DNA from: a virus
Length of the DNA: 27,674 nucleotides
Virus record (IMG/VR): IMGVR_UViG_3300030116_000677
Span: 1 to 27,674 of that record
Strand: one strand, 5' to 3'
Shown: positions 19,372-27,605 of the stretch, piece after piece
Layout: each line of letters begins with the position of its first letter
Position numbering within the stretch: the stretch's first letter is position 1
The notes under the pieces: generated by a model
The model's database searches: none
Told to the model about the DNA's origin: nothing
Seen by the model: the letters and a program-made list of their open reading frames with translations, nothing else
Program-made: the position numbers and the translations under genes

Positions 19372-21887
19372 TGGCAACAGAACGTAATCCTTTTGATCGT
19401 ATACCAGAACAAGAAACAAATGTAGTTCCTCTTGCTCCTGAAACAGAAGATATTGATGCTACTTTTGAGGTTGCAGAAGATGGTGGTGTTATTGTAGACT
19501 TCTCTGATAATATAGAGATGGAAGCCTCTGAAGATATTGCTGAATGGTATGGCAATATGATAGAGAATATGGATGAAGATGATCTAGAAGAAATAGCAGC
19601 AAACGTAATAGAAAACTTTGAGGCTGATAAAGATTCTCGTTCAGAGTGGGAGTCTATGTTTGAGCGTGGTTTTGATCTGTTAGGTCTAAAGCTAGAGCAA
19701 GGGTCTGAACCTTTTCAAGGTGCGTGTACTGCTGTGCATCCTCTGTTAATTGAATCAGCAGTTAAGTTTCAATCTAAAGCATCTGGAGAGTTGTTTCCCG
19801 CTAATGGTCCTGTTAAAGCTAGGATCATGGGTAAGTCAACCACTGAAAAAGAATTACAAGCTAACCGTGTTCAGAACTTCATGAACTATCAACTTACTGA
19901 ACAGATGCCGGAATACTTTGACGAGTTTGAAAGAATGCTGTTCCATTTACCATTGATTGGTTCTGCGTTTAAAAAGCTGTACTATGATGCCACCGTGAAG
20001 CGTCCTAAGTCAGAGTTTATTCCTATTGATCAGTTCTATGTGTCTTACTATGCAACTGACCTTTCCAATGCAGATCGTTATACGCATGTGATCTATCGCA
20101 GTCCAGTAGAATTACAAAGAGATATGAGGGCTGGTGTATATGGAGATATTGAGCTAGGCTCTCCTGCTTCCTATCCCACCACCTCCTTCAGTGAGAAGAT
20201 GGATACAATCATTGGTTTGTCTCCTATGTCAGACCATGACCCACAGTATGTTCTACTAGAGCAACACTGCTATCTTAATATTGAAGATGAAGAAGAAGCC
20301 TGTCCGTACATTGTAACTGTTGAGCAACAGTCCAGACAGGTGCTGAGTATCCGTAGAAACTACAAGCAAGATGACCCGAACAAAGAAAAAATAAATCACT
20401 TTGTACATTATAGATTTGTTCCCGGCTTTGGTTTTTATGGCCTAGGTCTTATACACTTCCTTGGTAATCTAACAATGAGTGCAACGGCAGCTATGCGTTC
20501 CCTCATAGATGCTGGACAGTTTGCCAATTTACCGGGGGGATTTAAGGCCAAGGGAGTCAGGATGGTTGGTGACAATGATCCTATAGCTCCCGGCGAGTTC
20601 AAGGAGGTTGAAGCAACTGGTGTAGATTTATCAAAGGCTATTATTCCCCTTCCCTACAAAGAGCCTTCCTCTACTCTATTCCAAATGCTGAACTTCGTAG
20701 CTACTGCTGGTCAGAAGTTTGCGGACAGCACAGAGCAAGTTATCTCTGATGCTGCCTCCTATGGACCCGTTGGCACCACTATGGCTTTGCTTGAAGCAAG
20801 CAGTAAATTCTTCACAGCAATTCATAAGCGACTGCATAAGTCTCAGAAAGATGAGTTCCGTATTCTTGCTCGTATTGACTATGACTATCTTCCTAGTGAG
20901 TATCCGTATGATGTTCCTTACGAAGATCGTAGTATCTTCAAGAATGACTTTGATGGTCGCATAGATATTATTCCTGTATCTGATCCTAATATTCCTAGTA
21001 ACGCACATCGTATGATGATGGCAAACATGGCACTACAGATGGCGCAGCAATCACCACCGGGTATGTTTAATCTGGAAGCCCTAAATAGAACTATTCTTAA
21101 TGCCTCTAACATGCCTAACGTAGATGAGATACTTCCACCAAAGATTGAGCCTCAAGCTCTTGATCCAGTATCTGATATTATGGCAGCGACGAAAGGCATA
21201 CCTATTGCAGCCTTTCCCGGTCAGAATCATGATGCACATATGCAGGTAAAGATGGCATATCTTCAAGATCCGATGAATGGTGCTAATCCAATTATGCAAC
21301 GTATTACTCCAATACTTCAAGCTAATATTCAAGAACACTCTGTGATGAAATACCAAGAACAAATGGTTGGTATTTCTGAAGAGCTTATGCAACAGGCTCC
21401 TGATCAGGCTGGTAATCCCGCTGTGATTGAGATGGCAATGGCACAAGCTGCACAGCAGGTGATGAACGCCAATCAAGCAATGGGTCAAGCACAGTCACCT
21501 GAACAACAGCTTGTTGCTCTTGAACAGGCAAAGGTTGAGCTAGAAAAGCAGAAGCTTCAGTCTGATACAGTAACAGATGCAGCAGAGCTTGAGATTAAAA
21601 ACAAAGAACTTGAGATTAAAGAGACTGCACAGATTATTGAAATGCTTAAAGCATCTGCAACAGCTAACTCAAGAGAAGCACAATCTCAACTTAATCGTGA
21701 ATCTAAAGAAGCAATGAAAGAAGCTGAACTAGCTACACGTAAAGAAATTGAAGAGGCAAAGATTGCCGCTGATATGTTAAGAAAACAAATGGACGATGAT
21801 AAAGAAATGGACATGGCTGCATTAGAAAATCTTACGCAGTTTGCTAGTGAACAAATGAAGGAGACTAACAATGATGAAGAAAGGTAA
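19371..21887 (+). CDS. Portal protein, podovirus (P22/SU10-like) type
   Basis: The protein has 838 residues from the second of two adjacent ATGs, which is better spaced from AGGAG than the one at 19368. The N-terminus is acidic. The core has EWESMFERGFDLLGLKLEQ, then FQGACTAVHPLLIESAVKFQ and SKASGELFPANGPVKARIMG. The clip and wing regions include HYRFVPGFGFYGLGLIHFLG and a stem-type SSTLFQMLNFVATAGQKFAD. The last 200 residues are Gln-, Glu- and Ala-rich helices (ELEIKNKELEIKETAQIIEM, then KEAMKEAELATRKEIEEAKI), which suit the long C-terminal barrel of P22-type portals. It forms the dodecameric DNA gate where packaging and tail assembly meet. The length is well above siphovirus portals and fits large podovirus ones. 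Confidence 0.93.
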   Translation: MATERNPFDRIPEQETNVVPLAPETEDIDATFEVAEDGGVIVDFSDNIEMEASEDIAEWYGNMIENMDEDDLEEIAANVIENFEADKDSRSEWESMFERGFDLLGLKLEQGSEPFQGACTAVHPLLIESAVKFQSKASGELFPANGPVKARIMGKSTTEKELQANRVQNFMNYQLTEQMPEYFDEFERMLFHLPLIGSAFKKLYYDATVKRPKSEFIPIDQFYVSYYATDLSNADRYTHVIYRSPVELQRDMRAGVYGDIELGSPASYPTTSFSEKMDTIIGLSPMSDHDPQYVLLEQHCYLNIEDEEEACPYIVTVEQQSRQVLSIRRNYKQDDPNKEKINHFVHYRFVPGFGFYGLGLIHFLGNLTMSATAAMRSLIDAGQFANLPGGFKAKGVRMVGDNDPIAPGEFKEVEATGVDLSKAIIPLPYKEPSSTLFQMLNFVATAGQKFADSTEQVISDAASYGPVGTTMALLEASSKFFTAIHKRLHKSQKDEFRILARIDYDYLPSEYPYDVPYEDRSIFKNDFDGRIDIIPVSDPNIPSNAHRMMMANMALQMAQQSPPGMFNLEALNRTILNASNMPNVDEILPPKIEPQALDPVSDIMAATKGIPIAAFPGQNHDAHMQVKMAYLQDPMNGANPIMQRITPILQANIQEHSVMKYQEQMVGISEELMQQAPDQAGNPAVIEMAMAQAAQQVMNANQAMGQAQSPEQQLVALEQAKVELEKQKLQSDTVTDAAELEIKNKELEIKETAQIIEMLKASATANSREAQSQLNRESKEAMKEAELATRKEIEEAKIAADMLRKQMDDDKEMDMAALENLTQFASEQMKETNNDEER

Positions 21888-22056
21888 AGGATATCCTTTT
21901 CACGTAAAGGATACTCAGAAAGGCTATGGTGATGCTTATGCTCAAGAGATTACGGGTGGTCGGGCCATTCGTAGTGAGCTAAACCAATGGGAGGATGACT
22001 CTTGGAAAACTCCAGAACCTATTAAACCTTCTCGCAAAAGTACCATCTATAACTAA
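21871..22056 (+). CDS. Small hypothetical protein, 61 residues
   Basis: AAGGAG lies seven bases before the ATG, and the gene overlaps the portal end by 17 bases. The sequence MMKKGKGYPFHVKDTQKGYG, then AYAQEITGGRAIRSELNQWE, is polar and lacks hydrophobic core segments. The end is Pro/Lys-rich. It may be a short virion or assembly factor; there is no known family. Confidence 0.7.
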   Translation: MMKKGKGYPFHVKDTQKGYGDAYAQEITGGRAIRSELNQWEDDSWKTPEPIKPSRKSTIYN

Positions 22057-22058
22057 GT

Positions 22059-22253
22059 ATGGACATTTGGGACGAAGTAATAACTGAGTTTAATAACGAG
22101 ATTAATAATCTGAGAGTAACACTAGGTAATGGGTCTGCTGAAGACTATCCACATTACCGTCAGATTGTTGGTTCTATTTCTAGCCTTGAATGGGCCAGAG
22201 ATAATTTAACACAAATAATTAAAAAACGAATATATATGGAGGACGAAGACTAA
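22059..22253 (+). CDS. Small helical hypothetical protein, 64 residues
   Basis: The gene starts two bases after the previous stop with no clear binding site, so coupling is likely. The sequence MDIWDEVITEFNNEINNLRV, then HYRQIVGSISSLEWARDNLT, is two amphipathic helices with an acidic end. Short proteins of this kind occur next to portal or scaffold genes in other phages as small structural or assembly proteins, but the role here is unknown. Confidence 0.65.
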   Translation: MDIWDEVITEFNNEINNLRVTLGNGSAEDYPHYRQIVGSISSLEWARDNLTQIIKKRIYMEDED

Positions 22254-22255
22254 CA

Positions 22256-22681
22256 ATGCAACAAGTAGGTTTAGGTGGCGCACTAAAAAATGATTTGTGG
22301 ATAACTGAGGATGACGCCCCCGATCCCAGCCCACTACCCACTCTACCGGGATTTCACGTTTTGGTGCGCCCCGTTTCAGTAAAGAGTGTAACAAAAGGCG
22401 GTATCTTTATACCGGATTCAACTAAAGATGATATGTCTTATCTCACCACTGTCGCACAGGTTCTAGCGTTAGGAGACTTGGCATACATGGATAAAGAAAA
22501 GTTCCCAGCAGGAGCATGGTGTAACATAGGTGACTATGTATGTTATGGCAAACATGCAGGAACTAAATTATTTTACAAAGGTGTACGTCTTATACTTTTA
22601 TTTGATGATCAAATTATAATGAAAGTAGAGGAGCCTAAAGACCTTGATCCAACTTTTAATTTAGGAAAAGGCTCTAGTTGA
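22256..22681 (+). CDS. groES: GroES-like co-chaperonin
   Basis: This 141-residue protein has a GroES-like beta barrel from about residue 27 on. LPGFHVLVRPVSVKSVTKGG then IFIPDS is the first strand and the entry to the mobile loop. VAQVLALGDLAY and PAGAWCNIGDYVCYGKHAGT match the GroES middle. VRLILLFDDQIIMKVEE is the final strand. The mobile loop region (about 45-60) is present. An N-terminal extension of about 26 residues, with a Pro/Asp turn, is unlike bacterial GroES. Such phage cochaperonins, like T4 gp31, replace GroES and adapt GroEL for large capsid proteins. It sits between portal and scaffold, close to the capsid gene, as expected for a capsid-folding role. Confidence 0.85.
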   Translation: MQQVGLGGALKNDLWITEDDAPDPSPLPTLPGFHVLVRPVSVKSVTKGGIFIPDSTKDDMSYLTTVAQVLALGDLAYMDKEKFPAGAWCNIGDYVCYGKHAGTKLFYKGVRLILLFDDQIIMKVEEPKDLDPTFNLGKGSS

Positions 22682-22682
22682 T

Positions 22683-22711
22683 TTGGGAAATCTGTACTTT
22701 TGTGATATAAT
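22683..22711 (+). promoter_or_regulatory. Phage late-type promoter B, TTGGGA-17-TATAAT
   Basis: TTGGGA (22683-22688), a 17-base spacer and TATAAT (22706-22711) repeat the layout of the promoter at 16970-16998, again directly after a TGA stop. Its leader contains short hairpins (AACG-TAAAT-CGTT and CGTT-AAC-AACG) before GGAGAG. It would drive scaffold and capsid genes. Confidence 0.8.
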
Positions 22712-22755
22712 AATATAAACGTAAATCGTTTGTGTCGTTAACAACGGAGAGTAAA

Positions 22756-23706
22756 ATGAGTAATGAAAATGATGGATGGGAAACCATTGAGGTTTCTGAA
22801 GATAAAAAAGAAGTTGACTTTGAAATAGAGGAAGAAGAAGAACAGCAACCAGTACAGGCAAAAGAAGAAGAACAGCCTGAACAAGAAGAAAAGCCGAAAG
22901 AACTAGAAGGTATTGAAACCAAAGGCGCTGAAAAAAGAATTAGACAACTAATCCGTCAGCGTAAAGAACGTGAAGAAAAGATTGATGAGCTTATTCGCCA
23001 AAACGAAGAGCTTAAACAAAACTTAAATAAAAAAGAAGATGAGGTAAATAATATTGCCTCTCGTAGTGTAGGTTCAAGTGAAAAGCAATTAACTCAAAAT
23101 ATTGAACTGGCACGACAAGCTTATCTTCAAGCTTTTGAAGAAGGAGATAAAGAAAAAGTTTTAGCAGCACAAGAAATTTTAAACGCTGCTCAATCTGATC
23201 TTAAAACTGTTCAAGGTTATAAAGCTAATATTGCAAAGCGAATGGAGGAAGCCTCTAAAGAGGTAGAGAAAGAGCCAGAGCTTGCACAGCAAACTCCAGC
23301 GTATGATCCAAAAGCAAATGAATGGGCGCAACGCAATGCTTGGTTTGGACAAGATACAATTAAAACCGCAGCCGCTCTTGCATTAGATGCTGAATTAAAG
23401 GGAGAAGGATATGATCCCAGTGATGACGAATTTTATGAAGAAATTGACAAACGCCTTGAAACGGCCTTTGGTCAAACTTCAAACCGTGTGCAGGAAACTG
23501 AGGGACAAAGTAACTCAGGCACGTCACAACCTGCTCAAGTGGTGTCGGGGGCTTCACGCTCGTCTCCGTCCTCAAACAAAAAAGTAAAGCTTTCCAAAGA
23601 AGACGTAAGGCTTGCTAATAAATGGGGTATCCCACTTGAACAGTATGCTGCCGAAAAGTTGAAGGTAACTTCTGCTGATGGCGAATATACTAACATAAAC
23701 ACATAA
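22756..23706 (+). CDS. Scaffold protein
   Basis: The protein has 316 residues from the ATG at 22756, with GGAGAG six bases upstream; a longer frame from 22732 lies in the leader. The N-terminal third is a long acidic tract (EIEEEEEQQPVQAKEEEQPE). The middle is coiled coil (IRQRKEREEKIDELIRQNEE, and LARQAYLQAFEEGDKEKVLA). The C-terminal part has the pattern NEWAQRNAWFGQDTIKTAAA then PSDDEFYEEIDKRLETAFG, familiar from phage scaffold proteins. The end is Ser-rich, then basic (KKVKLSKEDVRLANKWGIPL), as needed to bind the capsid shell. It shapes the prohead and then leaves. Confidence 0.88.
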   Translation: MSNENDGWETIEVSEDKKEVDFEIEEEEEQQPVQAKEEEQPEQEEKPKELEGIETKGAEKRIRQLIRQRKEREEKIDELIRQNEELKQNLNKKEDEVNNIASRSVGSSEKQLTQNIELARQAYLQAFEEGDKEKVLAAQEILNAAQSDLKTVQGYKANIAKRMEEASKEVEKEPELAQQTPAYDPKANEWAQRNAWFGQDTIKTAAALALDAELKGEGYDPSDDEFYEEIDKRLETAFGQTSNRVQETEGQSNSGTSQPAQVVSGASRSSPSSNKKVKLSKEDVRLANKWGIPLEQYAAEKLKVTSADGEYTNINT

Positions 23707-23720
23707 GCGTGGAGGAAAAA

Positions 23721-24209
23721 ATGACACGAAATGAATCACGTACTGAGAGTATGAGAGAACAGAATACTAGAGAAGAAGAATGGACCTTTGAAGAGCCAAA
23801 CGCTCTGGACATTCCAGAAACTGTGCAAGCACGTTTTGAGAATGAGGGCATGGCGCTACGTTGGATACGAGTCTCCCTTCAAGGTAAAGATGACATCACG
23901 AATGTTGGCAAGAAGATGCAATCAGGGTGGGTGTTTGTAACTCCAGATGAAGTTCCTGAAATGGCTCTCACATCCTTCGTGAGGGATGAAGGCAGGTATC
24001 AAGGCTCTGTGTGTCGAGGTGATGTAGCTTTGGTTAAAATGCCAGCCGGAAAAGTTGCGGCTCGTAGGAAATTTTATGAAGGTAAATCTAATGATCAGAT
24101 GGAAGCAGTCAACTCTCAGTTGATGAAAAACTCTGATTCACGGTTTCCTATTTCCAATACAAGTCGCTCTGTTACAACAAAGGGAAGGCAACCGTCCTTT
24201 CAGGACTAG
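23721..24209 (+). CDS. Hypothetical protein of the head module
   Basis: The protein has 162 residues from the ATG at 23721, with GGAGG seven bases before it; a GTG twelve bases earlier is less likely. The N-terminus is charged and Arg/Glu-rich, followed by MALRWIRVSLQGKDDITNVG, SGWVFVTPDEVPEM and RGDVALVKMPAGKVAARRKF. The last 40 residues are polar. Position between scaffold and capsid suggests a minor virion or assembly protein. I recognise no named domain. Confidence 0.75.
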   Translation: MTRNESRTESMREQNTREEEWTFEEPNALDIPETVQARFENEGMALRWIRVSLQGKDDITNVGKKMQSGWVFVTPDEVPEMALTSFVRDEGRYQGSVCRGDVALVKMPAGKVAARRKFYEGKSNDQMEAVNSQLMKNSDSRFPISNTSRSVTTKGRQPSFQD

Positions 24210-24234
24210 CCTCCCATAACTAAGGAGATGAAAC

Positions 24235-24849
24235 ATGTCTACTACTAAAGCATTTCGTGGTTTCATTCCTGCTCGTAAAAAAGGTGGTGGCTACAATAAC
24301 GAAGCCGTTACTGATACAATTACTCTGACCTCAACGGGTCAGGCCCAATCACCTACAAATAAGATTTTTACTGGTGATCCAGTAGTTCTTCCCGGTGCGA
24401 ACTTTGCAACGATTTCACCGTTTATCGCTGCAACGCTCAAACCATCTGGTGTGTTTATGGGTTGTCAGTATGTTGAAAATGGAGAGCAGAAGTTTTCCCG
24501 CTTTTGGCCGGGAGACATCAGTGCCACGGACATTAAATTCTTTGTAATAACTGATCCTGATCAGACCTATTACATTCAGGCTTCTCTGTCGCTTTCGGCG
24601 GCTGAGTTGGCTATTGTCAAAAACTACAACGTAACCGTTAGCTCTACTGCCTCTTCGGGCAGCACGACCACTGGTCAGTCAAGCTACTATCTAGATGGTG
24701 CATCTGGTGTAGAATCTGCGGCTGCTGTTCGTGTGATTGGTAAAGCTCAGTTTCCTGATGAAAAGGACTCTGATGCATTCCCAATCGTAGAAGTATGGTT
24801 CAACCATCACCGTGACCGTTTTGTAACGGCTACGGCGTCAACGGCTTAA
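24235..24849 (+). CDS. Probable capsid decoration or minor head protein
   Basis: The 204-residue protein has a good binding site (AAGGAG) before its ATG. It is beta-rich and Thr/Ser-rich: AFRGFIPARKKGGGYNNEAV, ITLTSTGQAQSPTNKIFTGD, and FSRFWPGDISATDIKFFVIT. A run of Ser/Thr/Gly lies near 140, and the end reads DAFPIVEVWFNHHRDRFVTA. Position immediately before the major capsid gene fits a decoration or cement protein. I cannot name the family. Confidence 0.7.
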   Translation: MSTTKAFRGFIPARKKGGGYNNEAVTDTITLTSTGQAQSPTNKIFTGDPVVLPGANFATISPFIAATLKPSGVFMGCQYVENGEQKFSRFWPGDISATDIKFFVITDPDQTYYIQASLSLSAAELAIVKNYNVTVSSTASSGSTTTGQSSYYLDGASGVESAAAVRVIGKAQFPDEKDSDAFPIVEVWFNHHRDRFVTATASTA

Positions 24850-24864
24850 TAGGGAGGATTTATT

Positions 24865-25782
24865 ATGGCTATTAATAGAGCTAGTATTGCTAAAGAACTC
24901 CTTCCCGGTCTTAACGCCGTTTTTGGGATGGAGTATGGAGAGGTTAATAATGAGCATGAGCCTCTTTATGAAATTGAAAACTCTGACCGTGCCTTTGAAG
25001 AAGAAGTTCTCTTCACAGGTTTCGGCACCGCTCCTACTAAAGGAGAGGGTGCATCAGTCTCTTATGATGACGCACAAGAAAGCTATACGGCCCGTTACAC
25101 AGCGGAAACCGTTGCGCTTGCTTTTGCCGTTACTGAAGAGGCGATGGAAGACAATCTTTATGATACGTTTGCCAAACTTCGTGCAAGGGGTCTAGCCCGT
25201 GCAATGGCAAACACGAAGCAGGTAAAGGCTGCTAACATCTACAACAATGGTTTCACTGATACCATTGGTGATGGTGCTGCGTTCTTTTCCGCTTCTCATC
25301 CAACTATTTCTGATGGTAATCAGTCTAACCTTCTGGGTGCGGCTGACCTGTCAGAAGCAACTCTTGAAACTGCGCTAACTGCTATTCAGAAGATCAAGGA
25401 TGATCGTGGTATTCTGATTGGTGCAAGTGCTGTTTCTCTACATATCCCAGTTGATTACTGGGCGGTAGCGGATCGTGTTCTTTCGTCTCCGGGTAACACT
25501 CAGACGAGTGCTGCTGATGCGAACCCGAACACGAACGCCATCAATGCAACCCGTCACATGGGGATGGTTCCTGAAGGTTACTACATTAACCGTCGCTTTA
25601 CTGACACGGATGCATGGTTTGTTAAAACGGACGTACCAAACGGCACGAAGATGTTTGTGCGGTCGCCGCTTCAGACCAAGATGGAACCGGACTTCGACAC
25701 TGGCAATCTCCGATTTAAAGCACGGGAGCGTTACAGCTTTGGTGTGTCTGATTGGCGTAGCTGGGTTGGCAGTGCTGGTTAA
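24865..25782 (+). CDS. Major capsid protein, Mu gpT-like
   Basis: The protein has 305 residues with a strong binding site (GGGAGGA). It matches the Mu gpT-like head family: ELLPGLNAVFGMEYGEVNNE, FTGFGTAPTKGEGASVSYDD, then SYTARYTAETVALAFAVTEE, ARALARAM-type helix, NIYNNGFTDT, GAAFFSASHPTISDGNQSNL and VSLHIPVDYWAVADRVLSSP. The end reads KARERYSFGVSDWRSWVGSA. This family has an HK97-type fold and assembles the icosahedral shell. It lacks a large N-terminal delta domain, matching the separate scaffold gene upstream. Codon choice is richer in C/G-ending triplets than in its A/T-rich neighbours, as expected for the most highly expressed gene. Confidence 0.93.
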   Translation: MAINRASIAKELLPGLNAVFGMEYGEVNNEHEPLYEIENSDRAFEEEVLFTGFGTAPTKGEGASVSYDDAQESYTARYTAETVALAFAVTEEAMEDNLYDTFAKLRARGLARAMANTKQVKAANIYNNGFTDTIGDGAAFFSASHPTISDGNQSNLLGAADLSEATLETALTAIQKIKDDRGILIGASAVSLHIPVDYWAVADRVLSSPGNTQTSAADANPNTNAINATRHMGMVPEGYYINRRFTDTDAWFVKTDVPNGTKMFVRSPLQTKMEPDFDTGNLRFKARERYSFGVSDWRSWVGSAG

Positions 25783-25795
25783 TCAGCAAATGAAG

Positions 25796-25828
25796 GAGGG
25801 TGGCTTCGGCCACTCTCTCTTCTTTCTC
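25796..25828 (+). terminator. UUCG-capped terminator after the capsid gene
   Basis: GAGGGTGGC (25796-25804) and GCCACTCTC (25809-25817) form a 9-bp stem with one G-U pair and a UUCG loop on a C-G pair. TCTTCTTTCTC follows. The pyrimidine tail is interrupted, so it is likely a partial terminator or a 3'-stabilising hairpin that boosts the capsid message. Confidence 0.7.
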
Positions 25829-25840
25829 AAGGAGAGATAA

Positions 25841-26182
25841 ATGGCTACAAATATTAAAGTTGCAATAGCTACTGGCGATGCTGTTCTTAAATATGTAGAA
25901 GATGATACGACTGTAGGAAGCAACGGAACTGCTGATAGCAACATTCCCAGCACTACCCGTATTATGGCTATCCATGCGGTAGCATCTGCGGCTGGTTCTT
26001 TTTCTATTAAAGGTCAACGGCAGATTACAAACAAGACAGCAGAAGGTACAGCTATTAAGTTTCAGGTAGCAGCCAACGAAGCATCTGACATTTACATTGG
26101 TGACATGGGTGTTGCCGTATTTGGTGTGGTCAGTGTTTCTGGTCCTACGGATGGTTCAGTTCTAACTGCTATGCTTGGCTAG
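25841..26182 (+). CDS. Small head-associated protein
   Basis: The 113-residue gene follows the capsid terminator and has AAGGAGAG before its ATG. Sequence segments include MATNIKVAIATGDAVLKYVE and IMAIHAVASAAGSFSIKGQR. AIKFQVAANEASDIYIGDMG follows, and the end is Val/Gly-rich. It is beta-rich with many Ala/Thr. By position and composition it may be a decoration, head-fibre or head-completion protein, but there is no direct signature. Confidence 0.7.
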   Translation: MATNIKVAIATGDAVLKYVEDDTTVGSNGTADSNIPSTTRIMAIHAVASAAGSFSIKGQRQITNKTAEGTAIKFQVAANEASDIYIGDMGVAVFGVVSVSGPTDGSVLTAMLG

Positions 26183-26184
26183 TC

Positions 26185-26865
26185 ATGCCTGACTTTGATT
26201 ATCTAAAGACAGACCTGATTAACACAACGGAGAATGACTCTACAGAGTTTTCTACGCAGGTATCTGCTTTTGTAAAGAAAACAGAGTTTAGATTAGTAAA
26301 AGACTTAGATGATATAGGTCTAAGTGAGTATACTAATATATCAGTATCAGCAGGAAATGCTGGTGCTGTTTCTTTGAATGATCGTACTCTTGTTGTGCGT
26401 AATGTTAACTTTGTAGTTAGCAGCGGTACAAGCACGACTAATCTTCTTCAAAGAACAAATGAATATATAAATGACTATTGGCCTGTTAGTGCTTCTACGG
26501 GAACACCCAGATACTATAGTCGAAGGACCAACTCTTCTATTCGTATTGTACCTACACCTGTGTCAGTAATTACAGTAGAAGTTGAATCACAGTCACAGCC
26601 GCTTGCCCTTGCTTCTGCTACGGGAACTAGTGTGACAACAACAAACTATTTCAGTGAATACTGTTATGATGCTCTCTTTGCTGGCTGCATGGTAGAAGCA
26701 ACTATATTTATGAAAGATTGGAATACTCTTCCTGTCTTTCAACAACAGTATCAGATTGCAATAGATCAACTTAGAAATCAAGCACGGCGTACCAGACAGG
26801 ATGATATGGCAGTTGCTGGCTCTCCTGCTGGCGGACCTAACCCAGTTATACAAGGAGCATCATAA
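26185..26865 (+). CDS. Head-tail adaptor, SU10/P22 gp4-like
   Basis: This 226-residue protein resembles podovirus adaptor proteins that dock under the portal. An N-terminal helix (FDYLKTDLINTTENDSTEFS, then AFVKKTEFRLVKDLD) precedes a beta-rich middle with LNDRTLVVRNVNFVV and RTNSSIRIVPTP. C-terminal helices follow (YFSEYCYDALFAGCMVEATI, then FQQQYQIAIDQLRNQARRTR). This helix-beta-helix order, with a long charged final helix and Gly/Pro-rich end, is typical of the family. It starts three bases after the previous stop. Its end overlaps the next ATG by one base (TAATG). Confidence 0.8.
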   Translation: MPDFDYLKTDLINTTENDSTEFSTQVSAFVKKTEFRLVKDLDDIGLSEYTNISVSAGNAGAVSLNDRTLVVRNVNFVVSSGTSTTNLLQRTNEYINDYWPVSASTGTPRYYSRRTNSSIRIVPTPVSVITVEVESQSQPLALASATGTSVTTTNYFSEYCYDALFAGCMVEATIFMKDWNTLPVFQQQYQIAIDQLRNQARRTRQDDMAVAGSPAGGPNPVIQGAS

Positions 26866-27605
26866 TGTCAGTAGGAAAATTAGCATCTATTGGAGCAAGA
26901 GCCATTTCTTCTTCTGCTAGAAAACAAGCTCAACGAGAAAAAGAATTTAAAAGATTAAAAAGACGACGTAGACCTAAAATTAAACCAGAAGATTCTAGAG
27001 GTTTAGAACGATCTGCTAAACGTAAAACTACTGGCTCTGAGCAAAGGTCTACTGAGGATGCACGGACAGCAACAGCAGATCGTGCAAGAAAAAGTAGAGC
27101 TAGAGAGGCCACTGATCTTGGGACACCTGCTGGTGCTGGTGAAATGAAAGCTTTGAAAGGTCAGTCTCAAGATACTGATAAAGCAAACATGGCTAGAGTT
27201 GGTAGGGCTGAAGCAGGAAAGCGAAGCAAAGGTATTAGTAAAGAATATAAAGCTACAGAAAAAAGATTAGAAAAACTCAAAACTGATTTAAAACAAGCAA
27301 AAGCTTTTCTAAAGGGTGCTGCTGATGACCAGCAAAAAAAGAAATTTTCTTCAAGAATTTCTCAACTAAATGAAAAAATTCAAATAGAAGGAAGAAAATT
27401 AAAAGAAATGGGAGAGAAAAACTTTATAAGACGTAAGGGCGGTGGCTCTCTTAAACCTGTGGATGCTGAGAAAAACCCCGGCCTTGCTAAACTTCCTACA
27501 CCTGTTCGTAACAAAATGGGTTATGCTCAAGGGGGTGGAAAAGTAGGTAAAGTTATTAAAGCTAACATGTCTGGAGATGATTTAGTACGAAGCTGCTATG
27601 ACTAA
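26865..27605 (+). CDS. Very basic hypothetical protein, 246 residues
   Basis: The gene is coupled to the adaptor by TAATG. The N-terminal 90 residues are extremely Lys/Arg/Ser/Ala-rich (KRLKRRRRPKIKPEDSRGLE, then SAKRKTTGSEQRSTEDARTA). A heptad-like coiled coil follows (KEYKATEKRLEKLKTDLKQA, and FSSRISQLNEKIQIEGRKLK). A Gly-rich end has RRKGGGSLKPVDAEK. The charge suggests DNA contact inside the head or an ejected protein. Its many lysines also make it a conceivable acyltransferase substrate, though that is only compositional. I do not recognise a family. Confidence 0.7.
   Translation: MSVGKLASIGARAISSSARKQAQREKEFKRLKRRRRPKIKPEDSRGLERSAKRKTTGSEQRSTEDARTATADRARKSRAREATDLGTPAGAGEMKALKGQSQDTDKANMARVGRAEAGKRSKGISKEYKATEKRLEKLKTDLKQAKAFLKGAADDQQKKKFSSRISQLNEKIQIEGRKLKEMGEKNFIRRKGGGSLKPVDAEKNPGLAKLPTPVRNKMGYAQGGGKVGKVIKANMSGDDLVRSCYD

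Noticed and set aside
20676-21488. Minus-strand frames of 110 and 135 residues antisense to the portal gene
   Set aside because: The portal frame is continuous and recognisable, and the antisense frames are His/Cys/Ile-rich shadows.
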